DNA of 64,000 bases from Maricaulis sp963975345 (GTDB lineage: Bacteria > Pseudomonadota > Alphaproteobacteria > Caulobacterales > Maricaulaceae). The DNA lies in NCBI RefSeq assembly GCF_963975345.1, contig NZ_CAXBGE010000009.1, positions 1 through 64,000 of the forward strand, read 5' to 3'. Both the position numbers and the translations under genes were made by a program. The number at the start of each line of letters is the position of its first letter. The stretch's first letter is position 1. Positions 52,324-61,308 of the stretch are shown here, in pieces. The notes below the pieces were generated by a model. That model did not search any database. It saw nothing but the letters and a program-made list of their open reading frames with translations, and was not told the DNA's origin.

Positions 52324-54465
52324 CTAGACAATACTCATCAGGGCGTCGGTCATTTCCTTGGCCGCCTGCAGCATTCTCGCCGAGGCGTTGTAAGACTGCT
52401 GGTAGAGCGTCATCGAGGCCAATTCCTCATCGAGGCTGACGCCCTCCACATTCGACCGCTTGGTCTGGGCCGTCGCGCGAAGCACTTCGGCCGATGCCGC
52501 CTCGCTCTCGGCCCGTGCCGCCCGCGATCCGATACTGCCGGCCAGACGGGCCGCGTAATCCTGCAGGCTGGAATTGGCACTATTAATCGAACCGGCGGCG
52601 TCGAAATGGCGCACCACCGTCATCGCCGTCTGCAGCAATTGACCGCCGCGCGCATCACCCGAGGTCAGCACCAGATCGCCTGCCACTGTCGCAGCGTCGA
52701 TATTCAACTGCCCCAGCGCCAGCTTGGATGAATCGGAGCGCACCATGGCGTTGACGGAAAAGATCTCCGACCGCCCGGCCGTCGCAGGCAGGCCAATACC
52801 GAAGAGTTGCGAGAAGGAGACGCCGGATCCGGAGCGGCTGGTATCGTCCGCCGTCAGATTGAGGTCGAAACCGTCATATCCGGTTTTTGGGACCGAGCTG
52901 AGCTTGCCATCGGCGTCCAGCGTGAATGTGGCATAGCGGCCGAGCCCAGTGGCCGAATTATTCAGCGCCGTTACCGCATCGGCAACAGTTTCGCCAGTTA
53001 CCATCGGGATATTGATCGAGCCTGAAGGCCGTCCATCCGGTGTCGTGATCTGGAAAGACAGCGAAGTGCCGGTCGTAAACTGGTGTGCATCAGCACCGGA
53101 AAGGCCGGTTTCGAAAAAGCCGGGGCGCGTCGAGGAGACCAGATCATTGAGACCGAAGAAGTGCGAGAAGCCGCGCCCGGCACGATCGCTGGGCGTGGTT
53201 GGATCCTGCAATGTCGCCAGGCCATTATTGGCGCTGCTCGCCGCCAGGGTCATAGCGCCATTGGCGAAACTCGCCGAGCCATCAGCGCCAAGCGCGGTAT
53301 TGATTGCGGCGGTCAGACTGCCGACCGTTGTCCCCAGCGCGACGGCGGCACCGCCATCAACGCTCAGTGTGCCCGTGTCGAAATTAATGTCGATGCGCTT
53401 GACCAGGGTTCCGGTGGAGCCGGTGACGGCCAGCGTCGTGGCGCCCGTGAAATTATGCAGATCCGCCGACACCAATCCGGTATTGCGTCCGGCCAGGGTC
53501 TGAGGCGCAGGGTAGGATGCCGAATTATTGTGCGCCAGATTGAGCGCGTCGGCTGCGCCAGCTGTCAATTCGGCCAGCTCATTGGCAATCTCCGGCAGAA
53601 CCCGATCGCGCAGATCGAGCAGGCCGAACAGCTTGCCACTGTCGATATGGCCACTGAGCTCTTTGGCTTGGGCACCATTAGGCGGCTGCACAGAGATTTG
53701 GCCGTAGGATACGCCATAGGACCCGCTTCCCGTCGGGGTATATTTGAGCTGCGTGACGCCGGTTTCGACCAGAGCGACCCCATCGCCCGTACGAATCACG
53801 AGGCGTCCGTCGGCCTTGGTTTCGGTACGGATATCGACGTAACCGGCGAGTTCGTCGAGTAGTTCCGATTGCCGGTTGGCGATGCCGGACGTATCGCCAC
53901 CTGCCACGGCGATACTCTGCACGCTCGCATTCAGGCTGCTGAGCTCACTGAGAATCTCATTCGTGCGCTGGACAGCGGCCTGGATTTGGGAATCGGCATC
54001 CTTGCGCTGATCGCCGATCATTTGCGACAACCGGTTGGTTTCGTCGAAGAAGGCCTGCAGATCGGCGGCTGCAGACAGCCGGGCCACCGATTGCGAAGGA
54101 TCAACACTGGCCTGCGACAAGCTTGAAAAGGCGCGGCTCAGACGCGCGAACATCGAACCTTCGTCGTCGAGTTTACCGAATTGCGACTGCACCTTGTCCA
54201 ACCCGTCAGCCTGGATCTTGGCTGCTTCACCGGCGCTGATTGCGCGAATCGAAGCCGCCTGCAAATAAACGTCGGCGATCCGGGAAATACCGGTGACCTG
54301 GACCCCCATGGCGACGCCGCCGACATTGAGGGCCTGCAGCACAGCCTGGGTGCGCGCATAGCCGGGCGTGTTGACATTGGCGACATTGTTGGCGGCTGAA
54401 TTCAGACCAGCTTGGCTGGCCGACAGGCCTGACAGTGCACTTCCGATAATACCGTTCAGCGACAT
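52324..54465 (-). CDS. flgK: Flagellar hook-associated protein 1
   Basis: A 713-residue junction protein. The N-terminus IIGSALSGLSASQAGLNSAANNVANVNTPGYAR and the C-terminus SLDEELASMTLYQQSYNASARMLQAAKEMTDALMSIV are the conserved rod/hook helices, with a long variable beta domain between. It is exported by the flagellar secretion system without a Sec signal. The gene is divergent from fliK. Confidence 0.94.
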   Translation of the reverse strand: MSLNGIIGSALSGLSASQAGLNSAANNVANVNTPGYARTQAVLQALNVGGVAMGVQVTGISRIADVYLQAASIRAISAGEAAKIQADGLDKVQSQFGKLDDEGSMFARLSRAFSSLSQASVDPSQSVARLSAAADLQAFFDETNRLSQMIGDQRKDADSQIQAAVQRTNEILSELSSLNASVQSIAVAGGDTSGIANRQSELLDELAGYVDIRTETKADGRLVIRTGDGVALVETGVTQLKYTPTGSGSYGVSYGQISVQPPNGAQAKELSGHIDSGKLFGLLDLRDRVLPEIANELAELTAGAADALNLAHNNSASYPAPQTLAGRNTGLVSADLHNFTGATTLAVTGSTGTLVKRIDINFDTGTLSVDGGAAVALGTTVGSLTAAINTALGADGSASFANGAMTLAASSANNGLATLQDPTTPSDRAGRGFSHFFGLNDLVSSTRPGFFETGLSGADAHQFTTGTSLSFQITTPDGRPSGSINIPMVTGETVADAVTALNNSATGLGRYATFTLDADGKLSSVPKTGYDGFDLNLTADDTSRSGSGVSFSQLFGIGLPATAGRSEIFSVNAMVRSDSSKLALGQLNIDAATVAGDLVLTSGDARGGQLLQTAMTVVRHFDAAGSINSANSSLQDYAARLAGSIGSRAARAESEAASAEVLRATAQTKRSNVEGVSLDEELASMTLYQQSYNASARMLQAAKEMTDALMSIV

Positions 54466-54877
54466 GATGCCATCCTCGAAATCGCTTCAGCCATACAGGC
54501 CAAGCGGTCAAAACTGCCGACACTCCGGCAAGGCTTGCCGAGCCAAAACGATGGTTCCGCGCCTTGGACATGGTCCGCACGTGATACGCAACAATCTGTT
54601 TTCGCTTCCATATTCATGCAAATCCGCAACTTTCCGACATCCCGGGTTGATGAATGTCCTGCAGAGTTAATCGCAAGGCACGGGCCAAGTCGGCGAATGG
54701 CACTCAATCGGGCCCCGGATGCTGTGAATATCGAAGGTTCGACGCGGCCGCCGCCACCGAGCCGCCGCCCGGCAGCTTCAACCCACCACCGGGCATAATC
54801 CGCCGGGCTGATCGCGTCATTTACCTGTCTTACCCAGAGATTAATTCATTAAATCATCTACTTAACTAGAATCTCCA
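54466..54877. other. Divergent flgK/fliK regulatory gap
   Basis: About 410 bases with no supported gene. It must contain the flgK promoter; I searched for GG-N10-GC sigma-54 cores reading leftward and found none convincing. The part from about 54820 to 54875 is AT-rich with several TTAA tetramers, possibly activator or IHF sites for the sigma-54 promoter that follows. Confidence 0.4.
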
Positions 54878-54894
54878 CTGGCATGAAGCTTGCG
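54878..54894 (+). promoter_or_regulatory. Sigma-54 promoter upstream of fliK
   Basis: CTGGCATGAAGCTTGCG matches the sigma-54 consensus YTGGCACGRNNNTTGCW with the invariant GG and GC exactly 10 bases apart; only two positions deviate. Transcription would start near 54905, about 45 bases before the fliK ATG. In Caulobacter relatives such promoters are driven by FlbD, whose gene lies at the right end of the window. Confidence 0.8.
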
Positions 54895-54950
54895 GACCCT
54901 TTCACCGACAGGGCACGCGTTGTGTGCCGAGCGAGTGGATAGTTTTGACC

Positions 54951-56807
54951 ATGCCAGCGATTGCCCCCGGCGCAGAAATGATCGCAAGAAGCACGACGGC
55001 AGCGTCAAATTCGGCGGATGCACGAACGGCTGCAGATTCGGCGGCGGACCGGGTGGCAGGCCGAGCCCGTTCGGACAAGTCGGACCCGCGCCGTGACAAA
55101 TCAGACTTTGATGCAATGGTCGGGCTGGCCACTGCGCCGACGACGCCGGTTCCGGCCAGCAACAAGGCCGCACCAACCGGCGACCAAGCCGCTGACCAGC
55201 CAGCATTGACCGCCAATACCGACGCACCGGGCACCGGCAAGACCGCGCCGAACGACGCACCGCAACCAGCCACGGCTCCGAAGCCGGCCGGCACGCCGGC
55301 GGGTGGGACACCCTCTGCTATCGACGGCATGGCGAAAGGCGGCCCCGCGCCGTCCGGGAAGACCAGTGCCGGAGCGCCCCCTCAGGCCGCGGCCAACCCT
55401 GCCGCCAGCGACCCCGCCGGCGCACACGTGCCGTCGGCAGGCGGCGGCGTTCAGGACAGCCCGGCTGGCGTCGGCGATATAGTTGCAAATGTTCAGCCGA
55501 CCCTGCAATCGGGCACCGGTAAAAGTCAGAGCCGTCCAACCGCTACCGGTGAAACCACCGCCAATGATCCCCCCGCTGCCTTGGCCGGCTCGAAGCCGTC
55601 TGACGCCAAGAGTCTCGATGCAGACGCCCTGACCAAAACAGCTGCCGAGGGTGCCGCCACGGTTAAAAACAGCGGCGCGGCGCAGGCTGATGGCGCCGTA
55701 CAGACTGCAGGCAACGCGGCGACTCAAAACGCCGGCAAGGACGCAAAACCACCTGTGATGGCGGTCATTTCACCCGCAGAAGCAGGGACACAAGCGCCGA
55801 CATCGGCCAACGCTCAAACACCCGCCAGCGCACCGGCGACGCCAGCCACGCCTGTCGCGGCCGAAGCCGCGCTGCCCGCAGCGGCGTCTACCACGGCCGC
55901 GCCGGGCTCGGCACCCGCACAAGCGGCCGCGGCGGCAGCGGCCAATGGCGCCCTTGCGGAAGCCAGTCCAGCCGGACGCTTTGCACAGGCGCGTCAGGGC
56001 GTGGACGAACGTGACAACAACGTCGCCGCCGCCCGTTCCAAGGGCAAATCTACCGCCAATGGCGCTCAAAACGCCACCAGCCAGGCTGGCGCCAAGCACC
56101 AGGCAGCGGGCGCATCGCCGCCGCCACCCAGTGCTTCCAATTCGCAAGCCGCGCGCCCCGACGCTGCGGCCGTCGTGCGCGACCTTCCAGCCTCAGCCCC
56201 GCCCCCGCCGGCTGCCACCACAGCGCCACTCGCTGCTGATCCCGGGCGGATGCCCACGGTCAGCGTCGATCCGGCACTGACAGCAGGCACAGACACCGGA
56301 CCTGGTTCCGTGCGCGGCACGGCACACAATGCCGCCGCAACCGGCGCGGGCCAGACGCCGCGCTTTTCACCTCACACCGCAAACCAGCTGGCAGCCCAGA
56401 TCTCCCAACGCTTCGCCAATGGTTCGCGCGTATTCGGCATTCGGCTTGATCCGGCCGAGCTTGGCCGCGTCGATATCCGGCTGGAACTGAGCCATACCAA
56501 CCGCGTTCACGCCACCTTGACCGTCGAGCGCGGCGATACGCTCGCGGAAATGCAGCGTTCAACGCGCGAACTTGAGCGCGCCCTCAATGATGCCGGGCTC
56601 GAACTGGCCGAGGACGGCCTGACCTTCCAGCTCAGCGAAGGCGCTGGCGACCAACATTCCGCCAATCCGGAACAGGGCAGCAATTTCAATATCTACGGGC
56701 AGGATGATGACGGCGCGCAGGACCTCGCAGCCGAAATCGACAGCGGCCCGGGCGATGCTTACGGATTCCGGCTGTCGCGGCGCGACGGCGTCGACCTCAG
56801 GGTTTAG
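54951..56807 (+). CDS. fliK: Flagellar hook-length control protein
   Basis: A 618-residue protein. The first ~470 residues are Ala/Pro/Gly/Thr-rich low complexity, as expected of the stretched ruler part. The C-terminal ~110 residues hold the FliK switch domain: GSRVFGIRLDPAELGRVDIRLELSHTNRV, VERGDTLAEMQRSTRELERALNDAGLEL. I choose ATG 54951; a GTG at 54924 is possible. It is the first gene after the sigma-54 promoter, 10 bases before flgD. Confidence 0.88.
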   Translation: MPAIAPGAEMIARSTTAASNSADARTAADSAADRVAGRARSDKSDPRRDKSDFDAMVGLATAPTTPVPASNKAAPTGDQAADQPALTANTDAPGTGKTAPNDAPQPATAPKPAGTPAGGTPSAIDGMAKGGPAPSGKTSAGAPPQAAANPAASDPAGAHVPSAGGGVQDSPAGVGDIVANVQPTLQSGTGKSQSRPTATGETTANDPPAALAGSKPSDAKSLDADALTKTAAEGAATVKNSGAAQADGAVQTAGNAATQNAGKDAKPPVMAVISPAEAGTQAPTSANAQTPASAPATPATPVAAEAALPAAASTTAAPGSAPAQAAAAAAANGALAEASPAGRFAQARQGVDERDNNVAAARSKGKSTANGAQNATSQAGAKHQAAGASPPPPSASNSQAARPDAAAVVRDLPASAPPPPAATTAPLAADPGRMPTVSVDPALTAGTDTGPGSVRGTAHNAAATGAGQTPRFSPHTANQLAAQISQRFANGSRVFGIRLDPAELGRVDIRLELSHTNRVHATLTVERGDTLAEMQRSTRELERALNDAGLELAEDGLTFQLSEGAGDQHSANPEQGSNFNIYGQDDDGAQDLAAEIDSGPGDAYGFRLSRRDGVDLRV

Positions 56808-56817
56808 GAGACATAAA

Positions 56818-57471
56818 ATGCCAAGCACAATCAATGCCGTAACGGATACCAGTCCGCAGCTTGAGAGTAGCCGGACCGGGCTGGCCAATAATTACGAGAT
56901 GTTCCTCTCTTTGCTCACTTCGCAGATGAAGAACCAGGATCCGCTCGACCCGCTGGATTCGACACAATTCGTCAACCAGCTCGTCTCCTTCTCCGGTGTC
57001 GAACAACAGATCGCCCAGAATCAGAATCTGGAGAGTCTGTTGATCATCCAGTCCGCGGCCGCCCAGACGTCCTCAGTCGGCTATATTGGACGCGTCGCGA
57101 CAGCGCTGACACCGGACAGTCGCCTGCAGGGTGGCGCCGCAAACTGGCAGTACGAGTTGCCCGAAAACGCACAGACAACCAATCTGACCATCAGGGACTC
57201 CAGCGACCGGGTCGTCTTCCGCACCACTGGCGACAAAACGACCGGCCAGCACGACTTCAGCTGGAACGGACAAACATCGTCAGGCGCTACCGCACCAGAT
57301 GGCGTCTACTCACTTGAAATCAATGCCGTCGCCCAGAATGGTGCCGCAATCACGGCCGAAATCCGGGCCTCCGCCCGAGTGACGGGCATCGACCTCTCAG
57401 GGTCCGAAGTTGTTGTGGAAATGGGCGGGGTGAATGTTCCCCTCTCCTCCGTCCTCGCACTTCAGGAATAG
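56818..57471 (+). CDS. flgD: Flagellar hook cap / assembly scaffold protein
   Basis: A 217-residue FlgD. The N-terminal export and cap segment NNYEMFLSLLTSQMKNQDPLDPLDSTQFVNQLVSFSGVEQQI is diagnostic; the C-terminal part is the FlgD Ig-like/Tudor region (DFSWNGQTSSGATAPDGVYSLEI). AGGAGA precedes ATG 56818. It lies between fliK and flgE, the genes with which it works in building the hook. Confidence 0.94.
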   Translation: MPSTINAVTDTSPQLESSRTGLANNYEMFLSLLTSQMKNQDPLDPLDSTQFVNQLVSFSGVEQQIAQNQNLESLLIIQSAAAQTSSVGYIGRVATALTPDSRLQGGAANWQYELPENAQTTNLTIRDSSDRVVFRTTGDKTTGQHDFSWNGQTSSGATAPDGVYSLEINAVAQNGAAITAEIRASARVTGIDLSGSEVVVEMGGVNVPLSSVLALQE

Positions 57472-57582
57472 CAGTCGCAGACATTCGCAGGCTTCGGCCT
57501 GACCCGGACCGTCAGAATGGCGGACCGGCCTCACAAACCGGCAGAATGCTCCAAAAAAACAATTATCAACAAGGAGCTTATC

Positions 57583-58971
57583 GTGAGCATCAATTCCGCA
57601 ATGATCGCCGGCGCATCCGGCTTGATCGCCAACTCCAGCGCACTCGCCGCGATTTCCGACAATATCGCCAACGTGAATACGGTTGGCTATAAGCGCGCGA
57701 CTGCCGTTTTCACCCCGCTCTATCGTTCCCAGGGCACATCTCAGCAATTTGCAGCCGGCGGAATCATGAGCTCCACCAAGCTGCAGATCAGCGAAAGCGG
57801 CCTGCTATCACCGGGCAGTTCACCGACCGACCTGGCGGTGTCAGGCGATGGCTTCTTCGTTGTCAGCGAGAATACCAAGGGTTTCACGACCACTGATCCG
57901 GTCGCCTTCACCCGCGCCGGCAGCTTCAGCCCGGACGCGAATGGTTATCTCAAGAACTCAGCCGGTCTCTATCTCGCCGGTTGGCCGGTGCAGGCCGACG
58001 GAACCATCGACGCCGACCCGTCAGACCTGAACGCGCTGGAGATCATCAATCCGGTCTCAATCGGTGGCGCGGCCGAGGCGACGACCGAAGTGGGCCTCAG
58101 CGCCAACTTGCAAGCGAGCCAGGCCGTCTCGGCATCCGAAGCGACTTACAACGCCGCCGCATCCGCGACCAATATGGCGTCCGGTGCCCTGACCGCGGAC
58201 GTCGAATACGGCATCCCGATCTATGACTCCCAAGGTGGGGTGCGCACCATCAACCTGTCGATGATGAAATCCTCGACTCCAAACCAGTGGCATGCCGAGT
58301 TGCATGTCAGCCCGGCCAGCGAAGTGACGACCGGCACAGGCCTCGTCGATGGTCAGATCGCGACCGGCATCATTGCCTTCGATGCCAACGGAAATTTCGA
58401 CGTCGCCAACAGCACGCTCCCGACGTCTCTCAATTTTCTGGCCTCCGCAAATGCCGCGGCGCTCACCGCAACCCAGGTTCAGTGGGCCGCGTCTGAGGGG
58501 ATCAATTCGCAGGCCATCTCACTTGAGCTTGGCGGACCGTCCAGCGCCGGTGGCCTGACCCAGTTCGACAGTCAGAGTGCTCTGGCCGCCACCTCGGTCA
58601 ATGGCACACCATTCGGTGACTTCTCCGGTGTCGATATCGATGGAAGCGGCATGGTGTTTGCCAAATTCACCAATGGTATCGTCAAAAAGATCTACCAGAT
58701 CCCGGTCGCGACCTTCGCCAATGCCGATGGTCTGGAAGCCCTTGGCGGCGGCGCCTATGGCGTCACGCGCGATTCCGGCTCCTACACGCTCAATACCGCC
58801 GGTGTCGGTGCAGCGGGCAATATCGCCGCTGCGACGCTGGAGAGCTCGAACGTCGATCTGGCGACCGAGTTCACCAACCTCATCATCACCCAGCGGGCGT
58901 ATTCGGCCTCGTCGAAAATCATCACGACCGCTGACGAAATGCTCGATGAAGCGATCAGAATGAAGCGTTAA
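57583..58971 (+). CDS. flgE: Flagellar hook protein
   Basis: A 462-residue hook subunit: N-terminal INSAMIAGASGLIANSSALAAISDNIANVNTVGYKR, central hook domains (LAVSGDGFFVV, TRAGSFSPDANGYL) and C-terminal ESSNVDLATEFTNLIITQRAYSASSKIITTADEMLDEAIRMKR. I use the GTG at 57583, because AAGGAG lies 6 bases upstream and the product then starts like the family. The 111-base gap after flgD has no sigma-54 match that I could find, so it may share the fliK transcript. Confidence 0.94.
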   Translation: MSINSAMIAGASGLIANSSALAAISDNIANVNTVGYKRATAVFTPLYRSQGTSQQFAAGGIMSSTKLQISESGLLSPGSSPTDLAVSGDGFFVVSENTKGFTTTDPVAFTRAGSFSPDANGYLKNSAGLYLAGWPVQADGTIDADPSDLNALEIINPVSIGGAAEATTEVGLSANLQASQAVSASEATYNAAASATNMASGALTADVEYGIPIYDSQGGVRTINLSMMKSSTPNQWHAELHVSPASEVTTGTGLVDGQIATGIIAFDANGNFDVANSTLPTSLNFLASANAAALTATQVQWAASEGINSQAISLELGGPSSAGGLTQFDSQSALAATSVNGTPFGDFSGVDIDGSGMVFAKFTNGIVKKIYQIPVATFANADGLEALGGGAYGVTRDSGSYTLNTAGVGAAGNIAAATLESSNVDLATEFTNLIITQRAYSASSKIITTADEMLDEAIRMKR

Positions 58972-58995
58972 GCCGCCGACCAGCGGTGAGTAAAT

Positions 58996-59031
58996 GACGG
59001 GCCCCGCCACAGCGGCGGGGCCCGTCTTTTT
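58996..59031 (+). terminator. Intrinsic terminator after flgE
   Basis: A perfect 13-bp stem GACGGGCCCCGCC/GGCGGGGCCCGTC with a 5-base loop is followed directly by five T. It ends the fliK-flgD-flgE transcript. Confidence 0.93.
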
Positions 59032-59076
59032 GTGCTCTCACCGGTCAATTAATATGAGCGTGTTTTACCGGATCCG

Positions 59077-59091
59077 TTAAAGCCAAATTTA
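59077..59091 (+). promoter_or_regulatory. CtrA-type box upstream of sciP
   Basis: TTAA-AGCCAAA-TTTA matches the CtrA full site TTAA-N7-TTAA with one change, 76 bases before the sciP ATG. CtrA is known to activate sciP in Caulobacter. Confidence 0.65.
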
Positions 59092-59138
59092 CCCAGTAGC
59101 TTAGGCCGATGTTAAAACCCATCCCGTATGTTGATCCT

Positions 59139-59156
59139 ACAAACAAACAAACAAAC
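59139..59156. repeat. Tetranucleotide repeat in the sciP leader
   Basis: Four and a half copies of ACAA, ending just before the GGGG ribosome site of sciP. A change in copy number would alter the leader directly next to the ribosome site. Confidence 0.8.
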
Positions 59157-59167
59157 GGGGACCGGAC

Positions 59168-59440
59168 ATGCAACCGCGCCTTCAAAAAAAAGAAAACTAC
59201 GTAATTGGGCCGGATGGTAGCCCGCTCACTCTTGCGGACCTGCCGGATCCCGGCGCCCAGCGCTGGGTGGTTCGACGCAAGGCGGAGGTCGTCGCGGCAG
59301 TTCGCGGTGGTTTGCTCTCGCTGGAAGAGGCCTGCGAGCGCTACACGCTCACCGTCGAGGAGTTCCTCGGCTGGCAAAGATCAATCGACAAACACGGCTT
59401 GGCCGGTCTGCGCACGACTCGATTGCAACACTACCGCTAG
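59168..59440 (+). CDS. sciP: SciP, small inhibitor of CtrA-activated transcription (DUF1153)
   Basis: A 90-residue protein close to Caulobacter SciP in length and pattern: YVIGPDGSPLTLADLPDP, RWVVRRKAEVVAAVRGGLLSLEEACERYTLTVEEFLGWQ (helix-turn-helix-like) and GLAGLRTTRLQHYR. SciP binds CtrA and CtrA-dependent promoters and blocks their transcription in newborn swarmer cells. It sits between flgE and fliF with a CtrA-type box before it, and the next operon (fliF) also has such a box, so the inhibitor is placed among its likely targets. Confidence 0.92.
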   Translation: MQPRLQKKENYVIGPDGSPLTLADLPDPGAQRWVVRRKAEVVAAVRGGLLSLEEACERYTLTVEEFLGWQRSIDKHGLAGLRTTRLQHYR

Positions 59441-59466
59441 CGCAATATCGCACCAATCTGTGCAAG

Positions 59467-59500
59467 AACGGCGACCCGCTCCCCCCAGGGTCGCCGTTTT
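59467..59500 (+). terminator. Intrinsic terminator after sciP
   Basis: An 11-bp stem AACGGCGACCC/GGGTCGCCGTT with a 10-base loop and a short T run lies 26 bases after the sciP stop, separating it from the fliF operon. Confidence 0.88.
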
Positions 59501-59574
59501 CATGTGCGCGGCATAAAAAAACACACCTGCCCCACCTGCCCTGCCGGACCGGATACATCACGTATGTCCGGGCA

Positions 59575-59589
59575 TTAAGCCCTCGTTTA
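59575..59589 (+). promoter_or_regulatory. CtrA-type box upstream of fliF
   Basis: TTAA-GCCCTCG-TTTA has the same deviation (TTTA for the second half) as the sciP box. It lies 85 bases before the GTG start of fliF. The fliF operon of Caulobacter is a classic CtrA-controlled class II flagellar operon. Confidence 0.72.
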
Positions 59590-59659
59590 CGAGGTAGGTA
59601 GGAAAATTCTGCCCAGTGGTTCGCGCATGACGCGGACATTCGAATGGGCAGGATACCTC

Positions 59660-61306
59660 GTGAACGCGTTTTTCGATCAACTCCGGGCTTTCGGCATCGG
59701 CCGCCTCGCCGCCATCTTCGGACTCGCCGTCGGCGTGGCCGGCACGCTGGTCTATTTCTCCGGCAATGTCGGCGGTGGCTCACAATCGCTGTTGTATTCC
59801 GGCCTCGACCCGGCCGCTGCCGCCGCCGCCGCACAATTGCTCGACCAAGCCAATGTCGATTACGAAATCAAAGAAGGCGGCACAGCGATCTATGTCCCGC
59901 GTGACCAGGTCGATGACGCCCGGGTTCGCGTCGCGTCCGGCGGGCCTCTGACCGGCGCCTCGGTCGGCTATGAAATCTTCGACCGCGAAGATTCGTTCGG
60001 GCAGACCAGCTTTGTGCAAAACCTCAATGCCAAGCGCGCGCTGGAAGGCGAACTGGCGCGCACTATCCAGTCGATGGCCTTCGTCAGTACCGCCCGCGTT
60101 CATCTCAACCTGCCGGAACGGCGCCTTTTCGCCCGCGACCAGCAGGCACCAACCGCCGCCGTCACCATCAACACCAATGCGACTCTGAACGCAGAACAGG
60201 TTCGCGTCATTCGCAATATCGTCGCCAGCGGTGCCGGCATCGAACCCAATCACGTCTCCCTCGCCGATGATCGCGGCCGCCAGCTGGCCAGCGTTGGCGG
60301 CGAAGGCTCGGCCACCAGCGTAATGATGGACGAACGCCAGTCAGGGATTGAAGGCCAACTGCGCCAGAACATCCTCAATCTCGTCGAGGGCGTGGTCGGC
60401 ACCGGAGCGGCCCGCGTCCAGGTGACCGCCGAACTCAACCGGCAAAGCATCTCGGAGCACTCCGAAACCTACGATCCGGACGGCGCCGTCGTGCAATCGC
60501 GAGATCGCCACAGCGAGACCAGCCTCGACCAGGATGGTCGCAACGGCAATCGGGTTTCGGCGTCGGAAAACCTGCCCGACCCCAGTGGCAATTCAGGCGC
60601 AGATGCGGGCAACACCTCGAACCGTGAAGTCACCAACGACGTCGTCAATTATGCGATGTCGAGCACAACCCGCACGCAAGTGACCGAAGCCGGCGCGATC
60701 GAACGTCTCTCGGTGGCCGTCGCCGTCGATGGCATACTGGAAACACAGGAAGACGGTAGCGTCGTGTGGCGCGAACGGCCCCAAGCCGAAATTGACCAGA
60801 TCGAAGCCCTCGTGCGCTCGGCAATGGGTTATGTGAACCAGGTTGACGGCCGCCAGGACGCCGTCACGGTATCCCAGATGGAATTTGCCCGTGCCGATCC
60901 GATGCTCGGCACGCCCGCAACATCGGGCCTGAGTTTCACCAAGAATGACATCATGCGCGTGGCCGAAATCGTCGTCATGTTCATCACGGCGTTGCTGGTC
61001 ATCTTCCTGGTCGCGCGGCCACTGGTCAAAGGTGCCGGTGGCGGCGGTGCCATGCCGGCCGGTCTGGCGCTCGCCGGGGCCGGGGCCGGGGCCGGCGGCG
61101 GACGCATTGAGGGCGCTGCCGCACCGATGGCATTGCCCGGTGCAAGCCCGACCGCCCTCGCTGCTCCCGTAGCACAGGATGGCATCGATATCTCCAAAAT
61201 CGATGGCCAGGTGAAGGCGTCATCAGTGAAAAAAGTCGCGAGCATTGTGGAATCCCACCCCGAAGAATCGATCTCGATTCTGCGCACCTGGCTGCATGAG
61301 GGATAG
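59660..61306 (+). CDS. fliF: Flagellar MS-ring protein
   Basis: A 548-residue ring protein with two membrane helices (about residues 16-36 and near 440-460), ring-building motifs (ARTIQSMAFVSTARVHLNLPERRLFARDQQAPTAAVTI) and the C-terminal FliG-binding tail (VKKVASIVESHPEESISILRTWLHEG). GTG 59660 gives a start like other FliF proteins (NAFFDQLRAFGIGRLAAIFG) with an AGGA upstream; ATG 59627 is the alternative. A GCCGGG triplication after the second helix codes an Ala/Gly run. It begins the fliF-fliG-fliH-fliN-flbD operon. Confidence 0.94.
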   Translation: MNAFFDQLRAFGIGRLAAIFGLAVGVAGTLVYFSGNVGGGSQSLLYSGLDPAAAAAAAQLLDQANVDYEIKEGGTAIYVPRDQVDDARVRVASGGPLTGASVGYEIFDREDSFGQTSFVQNLNAKRALEGELARTIQSMAFVSTARVHLNLPERRLFARDQQAPTAAVTINTNATLNAEQVRVIRNIVASGAGIEPNHVSLADDRGRQLASVGGEGSATSVMMDERQSGIEGQLRQNILNLVEGVVGTGAARVQVTAELNRQSISEHSETYDPDGAVVQSRDRHSETSLDQDGRNGNRVSASENLPDPSGNSGADAGNTSNREVTNDVVNYAMSSTTRTQVTEAGAIERLSVAVAVDGILETQEDGSVVWRERPQAEIDQIEALVRSAMGYVNQVDGRQDAVTVSQMEFARADPMLGTPATSGLSFTKNDIMRVAEIVVMFITALLVIFLVARPLVKGAGGGGAMPAGLALAGAGAGAGGGRIEGAAAPMALPGASPTALAAPVAQDGIDISKIDGQVKASSVKKVASIVESHPEESISILRTWLHEG

Positions 61307-61308
61307 AC

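Noticed and set aside
54520..54560. Possible sigma-54 site for flgK reading leftward (TGGCTC...TTGC)
   Set aside because: The spacing between GG and GC is 13, not 10, so the core does not fit.
54535..54869. Small plus-strand frames between flgK and fliK
   Set aside because: No family resemblance or ribosome site; the region is better explained as a divergent promoter gap.
54951..56360. Low-complexity Ala/Pro-rich region as a separate surface protein
   Set aside because: It is in frame with the FliK C-terminal domain and such regions are normal in FliK.
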